Under the pieces are notes generated by a model. The model was not told the DNA's origin. It did no database searches and saw nothing but the letters and a program-made list of their open reading frames with translations. From contig QAXH01005286.1 of the NCBI GenBank assembly GCA_004335635.1, forward strand, positions 11,934-58,727: a DNA stretch of 46,794 bases, read 5' to 3'. Made by a program: the position numbers and the translations under genes. Shown here piece by piece: positions 12,755 to 25,586 of this stretch. Position 1 is the first letter of the stretch, and each line of letters starts with the position of its first letter. Source of the stretch: Chloromonas sp. AAM2. Taxonomy: Eukaryota > Chlorophyta > Chlorophyceae > Chlamydomonadales > Chlamydomonadaceae.

Positions 12755-13911
12755 CTGGGATTGCACAGGGGCTGTGACAGCAGGCGAGGTGTGTTGCTCG
12801 TCCTTAATGCCGCCCTTTCATCAAGGCATCAAGCGTGGTAGGGGCATGAATGACACTTGTCTTGCACCGAGTGCCTGGGCCAGCACGCCGCATGCAGGTG
12901 CCACACCTGCCTCATGGCAAGCAATGGAGGTTTGTACTGCATAAGCATACACAGAGGTTTACATGCTATTGATTGGCAGCATACAATGAGTCAAGGGCAA
13001 AGGTTGTATATTACATGAGCGTTATGATATGATCTTGCCATGCTGCGACCCTTGGCTCCAATCAAGTTCATGTCTCTTACTTTTTGTAAATATTTCGTAT
13101 TCACCACAAGTCAACATGGGCATTGAAGGCCCAGAACGTGCATTGTACTCGTAATGCCGCAGTTCCCGGTCTGATGCTGCAGCACGGAAAGGCTGTTCAA
13201 GTCAGCCCGTTGCGTGGCAAGGAAAATGGACAACAAGATGCTCGACTGGCTTCAAAACTGCAAAATCCGCAAACACGCCCGTGGCCAAAGCACCTGTCAC
13301 TGTCACTTGCCCGTGCCAGAGTCTGTCACAAGGCGGTGTGCATTAGCTGTTCCTTTGGTGTTCTAACATCTAAGCTTTGCCAGGGCATCAGAACAAGGAC
13401 ACAAGCCCTTGCCCATGCCTCCTGGTCGTAACTAACGGCAACACAACCTGCCCTTCTTGCTCTTCATATGGCATCTGCTGCTTCCGGCGCTTCTCCTGCC
13501 TTTGGCCCAGAAAGGATCTGGCGCAGCCTACCGCCAATCAGATCACACTGGGAATTACAAAGGCCCTGAACTTGCACTGTAGTCGCGGTTTCTGCCGCTG
13601 TCCCTTCTACAGTATGGCACCCTCCGACTCTCTCGCTGCTGTGGTGGCTGCTGAGCGTGCTGGCATCTGTCAGCACGGTAAGGCGCAAATTGATCTCCCG
13701 CCCCTTTTGCTGCTCCTGGCCGTGCCTGCCTCGCCCTACGCAGTAGACGAAATCGCGTGGAGAGCACCACCGGGTTGACCCCACTTCTGTTGTCTCAGTC
13801 GGATAAAAAACAATCCAGTTGGCTTTTATGCGACGCGGGATCACTTGTGTGGAACGTGGTAGAGGTTGCTCTCCTGCCATGTCAGGTACCTCGGCCTCGC
13901 TCTCCAACCGC
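12755..13911. other. Interval between FKBP 3' end and EF-hand gene
   Basis: It contains the probable FKBP 3' UTR (about 13555-13911). At 12790-12900 minus-strand frames with short GVLAQALGAR-like text might be another EF-hand gene exon, but no good donor was seen. Confidence 0.35.
13555..13559 (-). terminator. Putative poly(A) signal TGTAA of the FKBP gene
   Basis: TGTAA on the minus strand (TTACA on plus), about 350 bases past the FKBP stop. TGTAA is the usual chlorophyte poly(A) signal. It is a five-base word, so chance occurrence is possible. Confidence 0.35.
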
Positions 13912-16900
13912 CTATGTACTTGCCGCTGCTGCTGGTGGCGTCTCTGGCTGCGGTTTCTTGAGGCAGCTGCCCTTGTTGTCTGTGCCCTTGTTGCCGGTGA
14001 ACACGCCCTCGCTGCAGCAGGCCAGCCCCAGCGTGAAGGACTCACAGCGCAGCAGCTCAACCTGAAGTCGGACAGCACACCTGGCGCTGTTTGAGGTGTG
14101 ATGTAAGTCTTTGACACACGAGCTCATGAATTTGAAAGCAAAGCCAGCGCAACACAGTACAAGGCAGGAATCACCCCTTGATAGTAAGATAGGCATTAGA
14201 CAGGGAATGAAGTGCAGCCAGGGATACTAAGAGCCCACAAACGCACATCTAGAGCTTAGTCATTGAAAGTCCCTTGCATTTTTAGAAAACGTGCTGAATG
14301 GTTTCCATATCACGCACATGCTGGTGATGAGATACTCAGGAAATGTGACACAGTAAGTGACAATTAGCCGCAGCCGTCCTCCTCAGGCTACCACAGTAAT
14401 ACAAACTCAAACCCCTGGAGGCGCATTTGACCAGCCTTTCTACCACAGTATACCGCCAGGGCCTGGTTTGTTCGTTCTACCAGCCCTTGTGCATTAGGTA
14501 TAAAGGTTAGACTACTACACTCGGCTGCAACGCACCTCATAGAAGAGCTTGGAGTTGGGTGGTACTGTTGCGCCGGGCAAGGGCACAGTCTTGTCCTGGA
14601 AAGACCAAGGGCAAGGCACAGCACATTGATGGGTGATCGGTACGAAAATCCTGTCCCTTGCTCCCTGGTGCCTTCATGCTGCCCTGCCTGTCCTCTGTCT
14701 GTGCCGCCTTGTCCCCGTGCGCTGTGTCCTGGCGTTGTCCTGTTGAAGGCTGTGCTTTGCTTCCCGCCCTTCCTTGACCACTCTAACCAGCGTCCGCTTG
14801 CCTTCCGTTCCCTCCCTGTGCCTGTTCCAGCTTGTAACGTTGACTCTGCAGCGTAAACACAGGAGCGACCCTGCACCTTGTGTCTCTTGGGTGTGGGTTA
14901 CCCAGCCCCTGCCCCTGCCTGCCCACCCACCCCGTATCCCAGTGAGGGGGGCAGCACTGCCAGCCGCACACTGCCGCTGACCATGCCCTCCACCAGCAGA
15001 CTCATGCCCTCAGGAACAACTGCGCCGGCAACCAACAAACAAATAAGCACATGCACACACTCTCCATCTCTCTGCAAGAGCCACGCAGGAGGCACGCGCT
15101 CACTCTTTGGGGCATCATGCTCGTGCTTTGACACCAAAAGCCACCGAACATACTGGGTGCAAGCGACAGCGCACATGATACAACACACGGCGAGTGCGTA
15201 GGCAATGCACGTGCCTTGGCGCAGCTGCTTGCGGGGAATGCAAAGGCAACGTGCAAAGTTGGAACACCGAACGTGGTTTGCCCAAGGTCTCTGAGGGCTG
15301 GTTAGTGAGACTCGCAATGGTGCATGCCATGCATTCATGTGCGTCCTGGCCCCCTACTCACACTTGTTGGAGGTGCCGACCTGGAAGGCCAGGGGGGAGT
15401 TGAGCTTGCGAGTGTCCAGGAACACCTGCAGGCATTGAAGGTTCTTCAGCGCTAAGAAGTGCTCTCTGACAGCCGCGACAGGCCGAGCAGGTGGGTCAGC
15501 AGGCGCTCCAGTGCCCAGCAAGCCGCACCAAAGACTGCAGTTGCCAAGAGTCACGTGCCTTCTGTTGTTTTGGCAAAGATGCCGGCGCTAGCAGCCATGC
15601 GAGGACCCAATGCCGTGCAAGGACTCCTGCCTCTGGATAACAGTCGGCTGAGCGGCAACGCCCAGAAAGATCACTCTCAATTCTATGGCTTGGGGCCATG
15701 CTTTGGGAACCTGTCCTAGTGCTGCCCACCTTGTGCTATACACTAGCCTGCCCCAAAAACTAGGGTCCCTCTCCAACCTCAGGCCCACACAACCACAACT
15801 TTATTTCATGGCTTATCCATGCTATCAAGTGGACGTCCTGTCTGAAGTGCTGTACTCATGGCCTTGGCATGGGCTTGTCCTGCAATCCCCCTTGAGCCGT
15901 CCCACCTGTCCTCCCTCCAGGGTGCCTACAACATCCACAAGCACTAGGTCACCGGATCTGCACTCGCAGCATCAGAACACACAGTTCTGAGCAAGCTTGT
16001 GGCTTGGCTGTTAAGAACCACAGAACCACATTTGTGATACCCTGCTTGCTTTCTGTGAATCCTTGCAAGATTCGTCGTTGATTGGCTTCTTTGGCAGAGA
16101 GAGATTTTGCGTAGAGAGAAGAGCGATTTCTGGCCGACTTACTTGGTCACATTGCCGCTGCCCTTGGACACCTCAGCATACTTGATTCCTGCACAACAGG
16201 TGATGTGGGCGCCAGAGCTGTACAGCATGCGATATGACACGGGGGCAAGTGCAATCAAATCAGAGACGACTGTCACAGTATCAGGTTCGTTTATGCGAAG
16301 TGGTTCAGGTGCTCTTGTTTGGGCTCCTGTTCCGTGTAACGTCCTGCCTTGCCTGGCAACAGCCAGTCACGCTGTGTGTGGATGTGACATCTCTCAATGC
16401 TGATGTTGGTGACGTCAGAGTGAGAATACCGATCGTGACCTGTCAAGCCTGTGGCTGTATACCGACACCAGCACCTGCTGTTCGTCCTCCTCGCCCCAGA
16501 GGAGATGTCATGGGTGTTGGTGAGGGGCAATAACCCATGCATGGAAATTCATCCGTGCAAACTTTTCCGTGTGAGCACAACGACGGTCTCTTTTGTGAAG
16601 CATGTGTGAGATGACGAGCTAGCACAATGGGCAGCGGATCACACATAGCTCTACTGCCCACGTGCAATTTTATACCAAGGTACACAAGGTCTACGCCTGG
16701 ACCCGGGATCTCTCACACCACACGTGTCAATGGGTCGTAGACTGCACACACCTGAGCTAGTGACATAGACGTCCCTCTCTCCTGGTCCAGCCTTGTCTAC
16801 ATCTATCACTGTCAAAGGCTTGGCTGTCGCAGGAAGGCATTGGAGTGCTGGTAGGGTGAGGAGGAGGGCAGCCTGATGGAGCACCGATCTCCGGCTGGCT

Positions 16901-17046
16901 TGGTCTGGCTGGGCTGGCACATTGGCATTGGGGGTTACAGATGGAGGGATCCGCCCGGTGGCAAGCGCATTTGTGCGCATCTTCGGTTTTGCTTGTGTGG
17001 TGCGGTTGAACATGGCATTGCCTTGCGCTTTGCAGGTTGTATTCAT
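13912..17046 (-). CDS. FKBP-type peptidyl-prolyl isomerase, thylakoid-lumen targeted, 7 exons
   Basis: Exons: 17046-16752, 16188-16143, 15957-15906, 15425-15362, 15019-14931, 14595-14536, 14061-13912. They sum to 756 bases (251 residues plus TAG), all in phase. The first ATG in frame was chosen; a second Met lies 11 residues later. The N-terminus is a Ser/Ala/Pro-rich transit region followed by SRRSVLHQAALLLTLPAL and a cleavage-like ATA: a twin-arginine signal for the thylakoid lumen. The FKBP fold follows: GIKYAEVSKGSG, DLVLVDVVGTLEGG, SPLAFQVG, VPEGMSLLVEGM, RLAVLPPSLGYG, VPPNSKLFYEVELLRC. Family role: cis-trans prolyl isomerisation and chaperoning in the lumen. Many lumenal FKBPs lack active-site aromatics, so activity is uncertain. 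A Cys-containing, Ala/Pro-rich tail extends beyond the fold. The gene is divergent from CHMP2. Confidence 0.92.
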
Positions 17047-17325
17047 TGTCAGAGGCAGTGTATGATGGGAGAATGGAATGGGCCACAAGCACCTGAACTT
17101 GTACTGTTGCACATGACTCGTAGATTTCTGCCAAAAATGACCCAGGCAGATTTAGTCGTTGCCCAGTTCGTTTAGCAAAGTCAGGCAAGGTCCCCATTCA
17201 ACGCCCCAAGGACGCACCACACGCAAGATAACGTGCGCTCCTCCATCAATCACTGATCTACGCAGTCACTCCACTCGAGGCGAAACCCTTGAGCAACTGG
17301 GGTCGCCCATCGAGCACCAAACAAC
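17047..17325. promoter_or_regulatory. Shared divergent promoter region, FKBP / CHMP2
   Basis: Only 279 bases separate the FKBP start codon (-) from the CHMP2 start codon (+), so both 5' UTRs and promoters must overlap here. No TATA-like box stands out. This is an inference from layout. Confidence 0.55.
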
Positions 17326-20115
17326 ATGGCATTCATCAATAAACTGTTCGGGAACAAGCCGGATGTCAAAGGTGCGCATGCGCTTGACAGTTGCCTCTTG
17401 GCGCTTGGGGCAACTAGCGAGAAGTTGGCCATGCCAGGCTTGGCCGGCACGGCTTCATCTTCATCGTTGCTTCCCTTGCTCTACCCACGCAGAACAAGTG
17501 CGGACAGCTAAGCGGGAAATCACGAGGGGCACGCGAGGTGCGTATCATATTCCGTTTCATTGGGCTGGCCAACGCCATGGAGTTGGCTCTGGTGCTTCAC
17601 CTTTACCATGCTGACCATACTAAAGTACACTCAAGCTGTTAGTAAAGTTAGACTTCTGACCGTCACCATGCTTGCCACACTAGCCTTGGGTTTATGCCTT
17701 CAAACGCACTCTTGACGTGTTCTGCTAGTGTGTGCTACCACTCCAGGCCCCACATGGTCTCATGCGGGCAATTCATGGTGGCCTCAGGGTGGTGGCCAAA
17801 TCCAACATAACACATTCTCACTGCCCATTTACTCTGCTTGCCATCACAGACATGGATCGAGAAGTAATGGAGTTGAGGCGGCAAGAACAAACCCTCATCA
17901 AGGAAATCAAAGCAGCGGCCAAGACAGGCAATCAAGCCTCAATGAAGATACTAGCGAAGTCTCTTGTCAGGTTACGAGGACAGGTGGGCATGCTGGGTCA
18001 GGTCAAGTAGTAGGTGCTCCATTCCTGTGGCATGGAAGGACATTGATCTGTTGCCAGGTGTTAGCCATGTATGAATGTGGCCTCAAGTGAAAATGCAACG
18101 GTGCATATGCTACGTGCATATGACATCAAAAGTGCCAGGTAGGTGCCCTGATCTAAGAAGTGCTGGGGATTGTGTTGTGTGGGCGCCTTGCTGGCGCATG
18201 TAGGTGCATGCTTTGAAACGTAAGAAAGGTGTATTGAGCTTGGAGTCTGGGGTTCACATGCAGAGAAAAGAATGAGCGAAGCACAGAGTGATATGGCCTA
18301 ATTTGGGCGGTGAAGCGCGAGTACTGCTAATCCAACATGCCGAATTTGCTATGTTCCACTCGTTTGTGCAGATAAGCAAGATGCAAGGCAGCAAGGCACA
18401 ATTGCAAGGCGTCAGCTCTCAAATCTCGGTGAGCTTGTGCAGAAGTGGTTATTGCACCTCAAAGCAGGCTATGCCAAGATAAGAAGCATTCATTGCGCTT
18501 GTTGTGCGCGCACGACACTAGCACACGCTACTGGAACCAACAGCTTGCTAGTGTGTGGACACAACACATGCGTCTATACTGATCCATGCATTACAAGGAG
18601 GCGGTGCACACCTCTCCAATCGCCTATGTACTCGCTGCTGCTGCAGTACTGACTCTGCATGTCAGCAACGTCCACGCAAATGACTTGATTGTATACCGCA
18701 CATTAAGTTCTGCTGCCTTACTCAGTCTGCATGTCTCCAAGCACACTCACCCCGGGCAGGTTGTGCGTTTGACGAGGCAGTGCATGCGTCACTGTTTTGC
18801 TGTTCATGCGTTTATCGTTGAACACATTGTTTGCAGGAGGATAGCCTACTCTTTTCTTATAACGCTTTTCCCTTTTCAATACCGCTGTGCAGACGTCCGC
18901 TAGCACTGTGACTGTCGCCAAGGCCATGGGCTCTGCCACGAAGACCATGACGGCCATGAACACAACACTCAACCCACAGAAGATGCACCAGACAATGGCC
19001 GCCTTCCAAAAGGTGACCGGGGTTGTTGCAGCAGGACAGAGACTTGGCTCCTGCATGCTGCCCACTTTGTCCCGGCGTACAATGTTACTGAGAAGTGTTG
19101 TATAATGACGGGCTGGGCTTGATGACTGTGCTTGCCACAAACGCCTTTGGGCGTATGTGGAGGTATAATGACAGCAGGTGAAACGCAGCAGCAGCCTGCA
19201 TGAGATGGTAACGCTCAGCTGAGAGTTGGAAACTTTACAGGAACAGAGAAAGCTGGGGTTTGGAAGCAACAGCTGTGCAGCCGCGTACGCACCGGAGCTG
19301 AGCACTGGGGGTTGTTGCTGGTTGCAGGAGAACGCGAAGATGGGCATGACCAGCGACATGATGGGCGATGCTGTCGATGATGCGCTGGATGATGAGGAAA
19401 CAGAAGAAGAAACCGCTGGACTGGTGGATCAGGTGGGTCTGCGGTTCTCGGCGCCACCATGCTGGGATGGGCTCTTAGTTGAGCTCACTGACATTTTCGT
19501 TGGTCATCAGGGATGTCAGCATCATGTCCCTTGTAGGGTTGCTTCCATCTGTGCATGTCAGTCAGGCCTGCCTTGGAGCAAGCTTGCCTAGCCTTATGTG
19601 CTGTGACATCGTCGCTACTGTGGGCGCCTGCCTTGTCATATACACAACATGACATGGCCGCTGCAACTGATGACAAATCACACTGCTGAGAGCACAAGTC
19701 GTTGAGACGAAGCAATTCTGGCCCGCTGTCGGGGGAATCTAGTCAGTAGCTGGGTTTTGTTGGTTGGGGCTAGTAAGCAAACGCCCCGTGCTTCTTTGTT
19801 GCTTGCTTGAGTGATGATGTGAAGCGGAGTCTGCAAAGATGCACTTGCTTGACAAGGGGCTGGGAGGCTGAATTAGGATCTCCCGGCCTGAGGTCAGGCA
19901 TTCCTACGCTTGCCCTTGCTGACCTGTCTTGCCTTGCTTTCTGATTGTCTGTTCAGGTGTTGGACGAAATAGGAGTGGACCTGAGCGCTGCAATGCACAG
20001 TGCCCCGCGCAAGCATGTGGCGGCCGCACAGAGCAGCAAGACGCAGGACGAGCAAGTGGCAGAGGATATGGATGGTCTAGAGGCCAGGCTAGCGAATCTG
20101 AGGGGGGCAGAGTAG
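17326..20115 (+). CDS. ESCRT-III subunit CHMP2 / VPS2 (CHMP2B-like), 7 exons
   Basis: Exons: 17326-17371, 17493-17537, 17850-17983, 18372-18428, 18893-19012, 19328-19432, 19957-20115. They total 666 bases (221 residues plus TAG), consistent with the family length of about 210-225. The protein begins MAFINKLFG, followed by the basic helix EVMELRRQEQTLIKEI, AKTGNQASMKILAKSLV, the central AKAMGSATKTM helix, NPQKMHQTMAAFQK, then the acidic stretch DDALDDEETEEE. It ends in a MIT-interacting motif of MIM1 type (GLEARLANLR) that would bind the Vps4 MIT domain. Role: polymerises on membranes in endosomal sorting, cytokinetic abscission and membrane repair. The wording around AKTGN and the NPQK helix favours the CHMP2B branch. 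No lesions were seen. Confidence 0.95.
18612..18643 (+). repeat. Short repeat shared with FKBP last exon
   Basis: Twenty of 21 bases beginning CTCTCCAA and ending CTATGTACT match 13900-13920, which overlaps the FKBP stop codon region. Both are followed by GCY-rich sequence. This copy lies in the CHMP2 intron 18429-18892. Confidence 0.5.
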
Positions 20116-20251
20116 CCTGACACGTGCTAGTTAACGTCGGAGTCCTTGGCTGTCGATATCAACGCTGTTGAAGCAACCGGCAACTAACACACATGTTTTC
20201 AGGCCCCTTTCCTGGGTCTAACGAGGTATGCGGTCAGGATAGCACCTCGAG

Positions 20252-20336
20252 GAGTGACCACCACCACTACTATCCTGGTGTGTCGCAATCCCCTTCACAT
20301 GTAGGTTGGACGGGTTAGAGTCCCTCCCCTCTTGTG
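20252..20336 (-). repeat. Inverted, diverged copy of part of the 347-bp repeat
   Basis: The reverse complement resembles 37844-37926: GGGACTC, CCGTCCAACCTAC, GTGAAGGGGATTGCGACACA and a GGTGGTCAC block occur in the same order and spacing. Confidence 0.7.
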
Positions 20337-21334
20337 AAGCAACCGCTCCACATTCACTCAACAGTCGCTTTGATTTCAGTTGAAGCAACTGCTTGGGCAG
20401 ATTTACGGCAGCCAAACAAGAGCGTAGCACACATGGATTTGGTAGCACTGATAACACAATCAGATGTGTCTAGAGATGGTCGAACACCTGCAAGGTACCT
20501 TGACTGGGACCATCATCATTAGCAACAGTTAGCAAACTTTACTATGACAACTGACGCTGCACACAGCATTGTTGTTGGGCGTGCTCAGCTTTGTTCATGT
20601 TGCACAAGAAGGCCTAGTGACTTGATGTTTTACAATACGGCACGCTGCAAGTGGCTCAGCTTTGCTCGTGCTGCCATGTTCTGACACGATGTGTAGCCCT
20701 GATTTCCTCGGCTGCAAAACCGCAGTATCCAATGAACCTGATGCTGTCCTTTGTTGTCTCCACTGGGCATTGATGACACTGCCCAAACACCACGCTTTGC
20801 ACACTTTCACCACCAAGAACTTAGTATGGACACACTCCTGAAGATACTGGTTCCACAGACAACTGACAGCCTCATCACGGTGCCACACAGAAACTGGACA
20901 AGTTGCTTGGACAAGACACAGTGACAGTGCCCTATTTCCGACCGATGTTTGCACATACTTGGGACATGTTCAGAGGTGTTACAAGGAGGGAGTGCACACC
21001 ATGAAGCACATGGGTCAGCAAACGTGGTCAGCTTTGTGAATCTAGTGATCAGCCCAGATGTTCTGTGCAGTGCTGGTCGACTCTGAACCTGCCGTACACG
21101 ACTGAAAGGCAGGAGGCAGCACTGAACTGCTATGCTATAACTGTGACCCTCGGCTGCTTGCTTAGTCTAAGGTCCATGCGCCATGCCACTCATGCAACAC
21201 GTTCATCCTTATCAACCCACGTGGTTAAACGTCGCACAGCCGTCACACAGCCTCCTACCTGGACAGTGCCAAGCGATGCTCGGGTTTTAGGTTGGCCGCC
21301 GCTACCAAGAGGCCTACCTGGACAGTTCCACTCC

Positions 21335-21394
21335 CGTGGGGAGGCAGCCAAGCCATCTACACCCCGACTGAGACCTGCATTGCATAGCAAGCGA
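21335..21394 (+). repeat. Repeat family R1, copy 1
   Basis: Core GGGGAGGCAGCCAAGCC with ACCCCGACTGAGAC shortly after, then GCATTGCATAGCAAGCGAA. The same order occurs at 22785-22860. Confidence 0.75.
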
Positions 21395-22784
21395 ACTCCA
21401 ACCGCAGCGCATCATTGGGCACTAGACACTGACCGCCTAATATAGGTCACACCTGAGAACCCATCTCCGAGTTAACTGCTAGCAGAACTTGTTGCTAGCA
21501 GGTTTGGACGGTGCCCTCCGTAATGTGCCGGTCAGTGTGATGGTTGACAGTGCCAAGCGAAGGTTTTAGGTTGGCTGCATTAGGTGGCCAGTGGCGATGC
21601 AATTGCTGGCATGACACCTTCTCCAGTTCAGGTGGCTGGGCAGACTGGTTGGTCGTTGTGCCGGTGTAACCCTGTGCAGCTGATGTGGAGTTGAACACTA
21701 AGGCTGCACTACCATGGCCTGCGTCTGTTACGCGTGACGAATTGTGCATGGACTTGGCACCTTTGGGACTCGCACTACACAAACATGCAGGGCATATTCC
21801 AGATCTCACGATTGGCAGTCGGGTTGGTGCGATTCAAGCGTCACCAGAACGCTGAGTTTGTGCGACTCAACATCATGCGCTTGGCAGGTGTCAGTTTCGC
21901 CAGCAATCAACTCAATTTTCTTACAGATTGATCCAGCTCCACAGCCCAGCAATCGCCAACCAACCTATGCAACAGCGCATGACATGCCTACTACCGCGGC
22001 GGTCTGCAGCACTTGCATAAACATCCCAATAAATCCAGGGCTGGTAACAAAAAAAGCAGCTGGAACACTTGGTGGCGACGTTTTCTCTTTATGTACGTTG
22101 TGCCACTGACCCAACCAAAGCATCCAATACCCATCTGCAACTCCACGCCAAGCAGCAGGACACGTGCCACATGGGCAGGCTGTCGAGCAGGGCTTAGACA
22201 TCAGCACAAATTCCCTCTCTAATGTTGGCCTTGCAGAAATTACTCATCATCATTACTCAACTCCCCCAGACCACCTGCACTCCTAACCCAGCAACCAGAA
22301 CATCAACTGCCACCGAGCTGCTGATACAAGCCAGCCTTAGTCAGACCTTGCATCTGCATGATACCTTCATCCCCATCGTTTGGGCCACCATTCCATACCA
22401 ACGTACCATCCCTGTAAAATGTGTGCCACCATCAATCATGTAGAATAACTGCATCCCCAGGCTTCTAAGCCAAGCGTAGCAAAGCAGCACTGCTTAGCCC
22501 ACCAGAAGCCCTTCAAGTGACCAGGCGCATCTTGCTGCTCTTGGTTTGCACAGCCACGATCCAATCGTATCTCTGTCAAAGTTGCCACTGAAACACTGAC
22601 ACATCTTGCAAACTGCAGGCCAGCTACCAAGAGCCATCTATCAACTCCATGGAAAAGCCACCATGCGAGGTGATCGGTTGATTCACGTGACGAAAGTGAA
22701 TTGCGAAAAACAAAGGGAGCAATAGTTGTTCAGCAGATTAATAATCAGACAGCGTCCATCGAGGCTTCCGTGGTTCAATGCCTA

Positions 22785-22860
22785 TGGCCACCCGCCACTA
22801 TGGGAAGGCAGCCAAGCCCTCTACACCCCAACTGCCACCCGCATTGCATAGCAAGCGAAT
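22785..22860 (+). repeat. Repeat family R1, copy 2
   Basis: CCACCCGCCACTATGGGAAG, AGCCAAGCCCTCTACACCCC and GCATTGCATAGCAAGCGAAT in series. It is closest to copy 1 in its 3' flank. Confidence 0.75.
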
Positions 22861-24252
22861 AGCCCGCACCTCAAGTTCAATGCCTATGGCTAGATAGCAC
22901 GTCAAGCAAAACCGTGGCTTTCTTGGCTCGCCAAACTACACAGGCACTTTGCCAGAGCACCGCTGCCGCACATCTGTCTGACAGAGAAGTTCAACTGTGA
23001 CTAGCTGTGCGGCAACAGTACAAGAGACCAATCAGCAGGGCAAGCCAATGAGGGCCATGCAGAAATGAATAATCACAACAACGTCAGCCGGTAACAGACT
23101 CAAAACAGAGCTAGGTATCTGTCAATGTGTGCTGCAAAGGCCAGAAAAGCGGTGGTAGGTAAGCGAGTGAAATGTGCAGTTAGTGTTGTTTTGTTGCTGC
23201 ACACAACCGGCCCCGCAGGTAACATGCGAAACAACCAACGTCTTCGTACACACAACAGCAAGGAGTATTGTATACTAATACAGACATCTAATGACGACGC
23301 TCTGTATACAACAACTCCTCCCAGCCCTGCCTAGCCGTATTGGCTGAGTTTCAGCAGAGGCAGCCAGTCAAGCTACACCTAACAATTTGAAACACGTTTT
23401 GCAGGCATCCCCTGCTGACCCCGCCAGCGCTAATGATGCAATTCTGTGCCAAGGCCGTTGTTATGACACACTGCAAACAGCCGAAAGCACAAACAGCCAG
23501 CGACCCTAAAAGCCGCGTTAGGCCAACATCCAATGGCGACACAGATGCAATGAGCTTCCTAGTATTGGCATAAGGGCATAAGCCCCGAATACTTGTACAT
23601 CAAAATCGGTGCATCTTATGCAGACTCTGTCCTTGCTGCTCTCATGCATAAAGCAATGCTTGCTGCGCTGGGGCGCACTGAAATATCAACACAGATTGGC
23701 TCGTGAGCCAGCACATAACCAAGATGTTCGGGCATTCACATGCAAACGAGATCGTTTGTACCCTTTGCAAGTACCACAAGTCGTGCTCAATACGAACTGT
23801 TTCTTGGTAGATAGTCCATATACTCATCACCCACCCTTTCCTTGACGCTGGCTGACGAGGAGGCTGCCAGAGTCAGAGCCTTAATTCGGTTCCAATGCAT
23901 GGTTGAGTGCTGGGGTTGTGGCAAGAGGGTCGCGCATGTGCAGGAAATAGCAGGCGCACCTTGCCATGGTGAAAACATGCTTTGCTGTAATAAGTCGCAA
24001 TGCACGCTCACTGCTGACGTGACCTGAATACCACACGCGTTCGCCTCTCCCCATACAGTCAGCCCGCACCCATCCAGCTGGTCCCTCATCAGGCTCTTCG
24101 TAGTCTTGTTGCGGACCCATCTTCAGTTCGCTCTCTGGTCTACTCTCAGTCAAATCAGCTCTTTGTGCCCCGAATGTCTGGTGAGATTCTTGCCAGCCAG
24201 CAGCATGCGTGGGTCGCTAGCCTCCGTATCCACAAAGAATAACACAATTTGA

Positions 24253-25586
24253 TCAGGCCACGCACACTGCTGGTGAGGCTGAGTGCGCTGCCCTGAGCAG
24301 CAGGCGGCTGGTAGGCATAGGAAGGGTCTCAGGCTTAGGGCTGGAGAACATGGCCGGGCAGGCGTAGGTCGAGGAAGACAAACTGATGGCAGTTGCAATT
24401 GCTGAGTCCAAGCTCACACGCGTAGGGTTCTTTTTTGGCTTGATTGCAGGGCTGGCCTCAAGTGCCTTTGCAGGGGTTGAGGCAGCAGCGGAGTGTTCCA
24501 CAACGCTCTTCACGGACCGCTGCACTTTGCCAGAGCTAGAGTTTACCGTTGGAGCAGCCAAAGTGCCGGCTAGCACAGATGTTGTGCTGCGGGGCCGGGT
24601 CAGGTTTGGAGGGCTGCCCTTGCGCTTGTTGCCGCTGCTGGGGCTGGGCTTCCTGCACCATGAAGGACAGCCGGCTGTTGGGGCATGCATGCATCAAGAT
24701 ATAAGTGGAAACAGCGATGCAGTCCCTGGTTGACAAGAACTCTCATAAATGGTGACAGCAGTGCAATACATATTTTGACCGCATTTCCGTGAAGCAGAGT
24801 TACGTCCAAACCCATCAGAACGGGGTGGTAATGCAAAAGCTGCAGCAGGTTCGGGCGAAGTTCGCCGTGAAAAATTGAACGAAGTGCTCAAGCACTAGGA
24901 GCGACGATGAAAGGAACAGAAGCTTTGACTTCAAGGCATTGTTATGCACGAGCGGGCTGGGTGGGGTTCACAGAATCGTAAGCAAAATGTTGCGCTTGGC
25001 CAAAGAACAAGTTAATGGTCAGGTTCCAGGTATTTACGTACAGCGTAGCTGAGCATAGACTTGCGGTAGAATGTGCTCAAAGTGCGAGCGTTCACGGCGC
25101 ATGAATCAACATCCTTCAGCAAAAAGCAACCTAGCACACGAGTAGTCGCGTCCGCATCACTGGCGACTGGTATCATGTAATGAAATATATCACCTTAACG
25201 TGCCAAGACAAATGCAGAAGGGGCAGAAGAAATGTGTCTGGGGTGGGGTACCTTGGGAAGCCGGAGACGGTCTGACAGCGAGGCAAAGACTACAATGAAG
25301 AGAAGTTGCTGAAGACAGCGCGGAGGCCAGACTCCTCAATACACACGAAAAGATTCGAGTCCTGCCAGCCAAGATACACAACGCGTACCATCTGACCCAA
25401 ACCTCCATCAAACACCCACCCTGCTGGGTGCCCTGCTTCTTGCACAGGTTCGCTGCTGCCAAAGTAAGGGGTAAGCTGGCGGCCTATGAGGTGCGGCAAG
25501 ACTGGCGCCTCCAGGCTTGGGCGGTTCTCGGACTGGCATGCCGCAATCAATTGGTCTACGAGCTCGTCACCGTCACCACGAAATAC
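24253..25586 (-). CDS. Unrecognised duplicated gene, paralogue A, last two exons
   Basis: Exons 25586-25420 (acceptor after CGACCTCAG, donor GTGGGT) and 24652-24253 (acceptor GTGCAG, stop TGA) join in phase. Exon 1 reads VFRGDGDELVDQLIAACQSE then a Leu/Pro-rich stretch ending GRQLTPYFGSSEP. Exon 2 is 400 bases, Ser/Pro/Lys-rich and probably disordered, with a basic SGNKRKGSPPN patch and KPKKNPTRVSLDSAIATA. I do not recognise the family. The paralogue at 30972-31735 has the same two exons, the same exon-2 length and equivalent splice sites, with in-frame indels between them. Upstream exons likely lie between 25586 and 26005, where the two copies are also similar on this strand, but one base of frame difference near 25888 leaves it unclear whether copy A is intact there. 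Confidence 0.55.
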
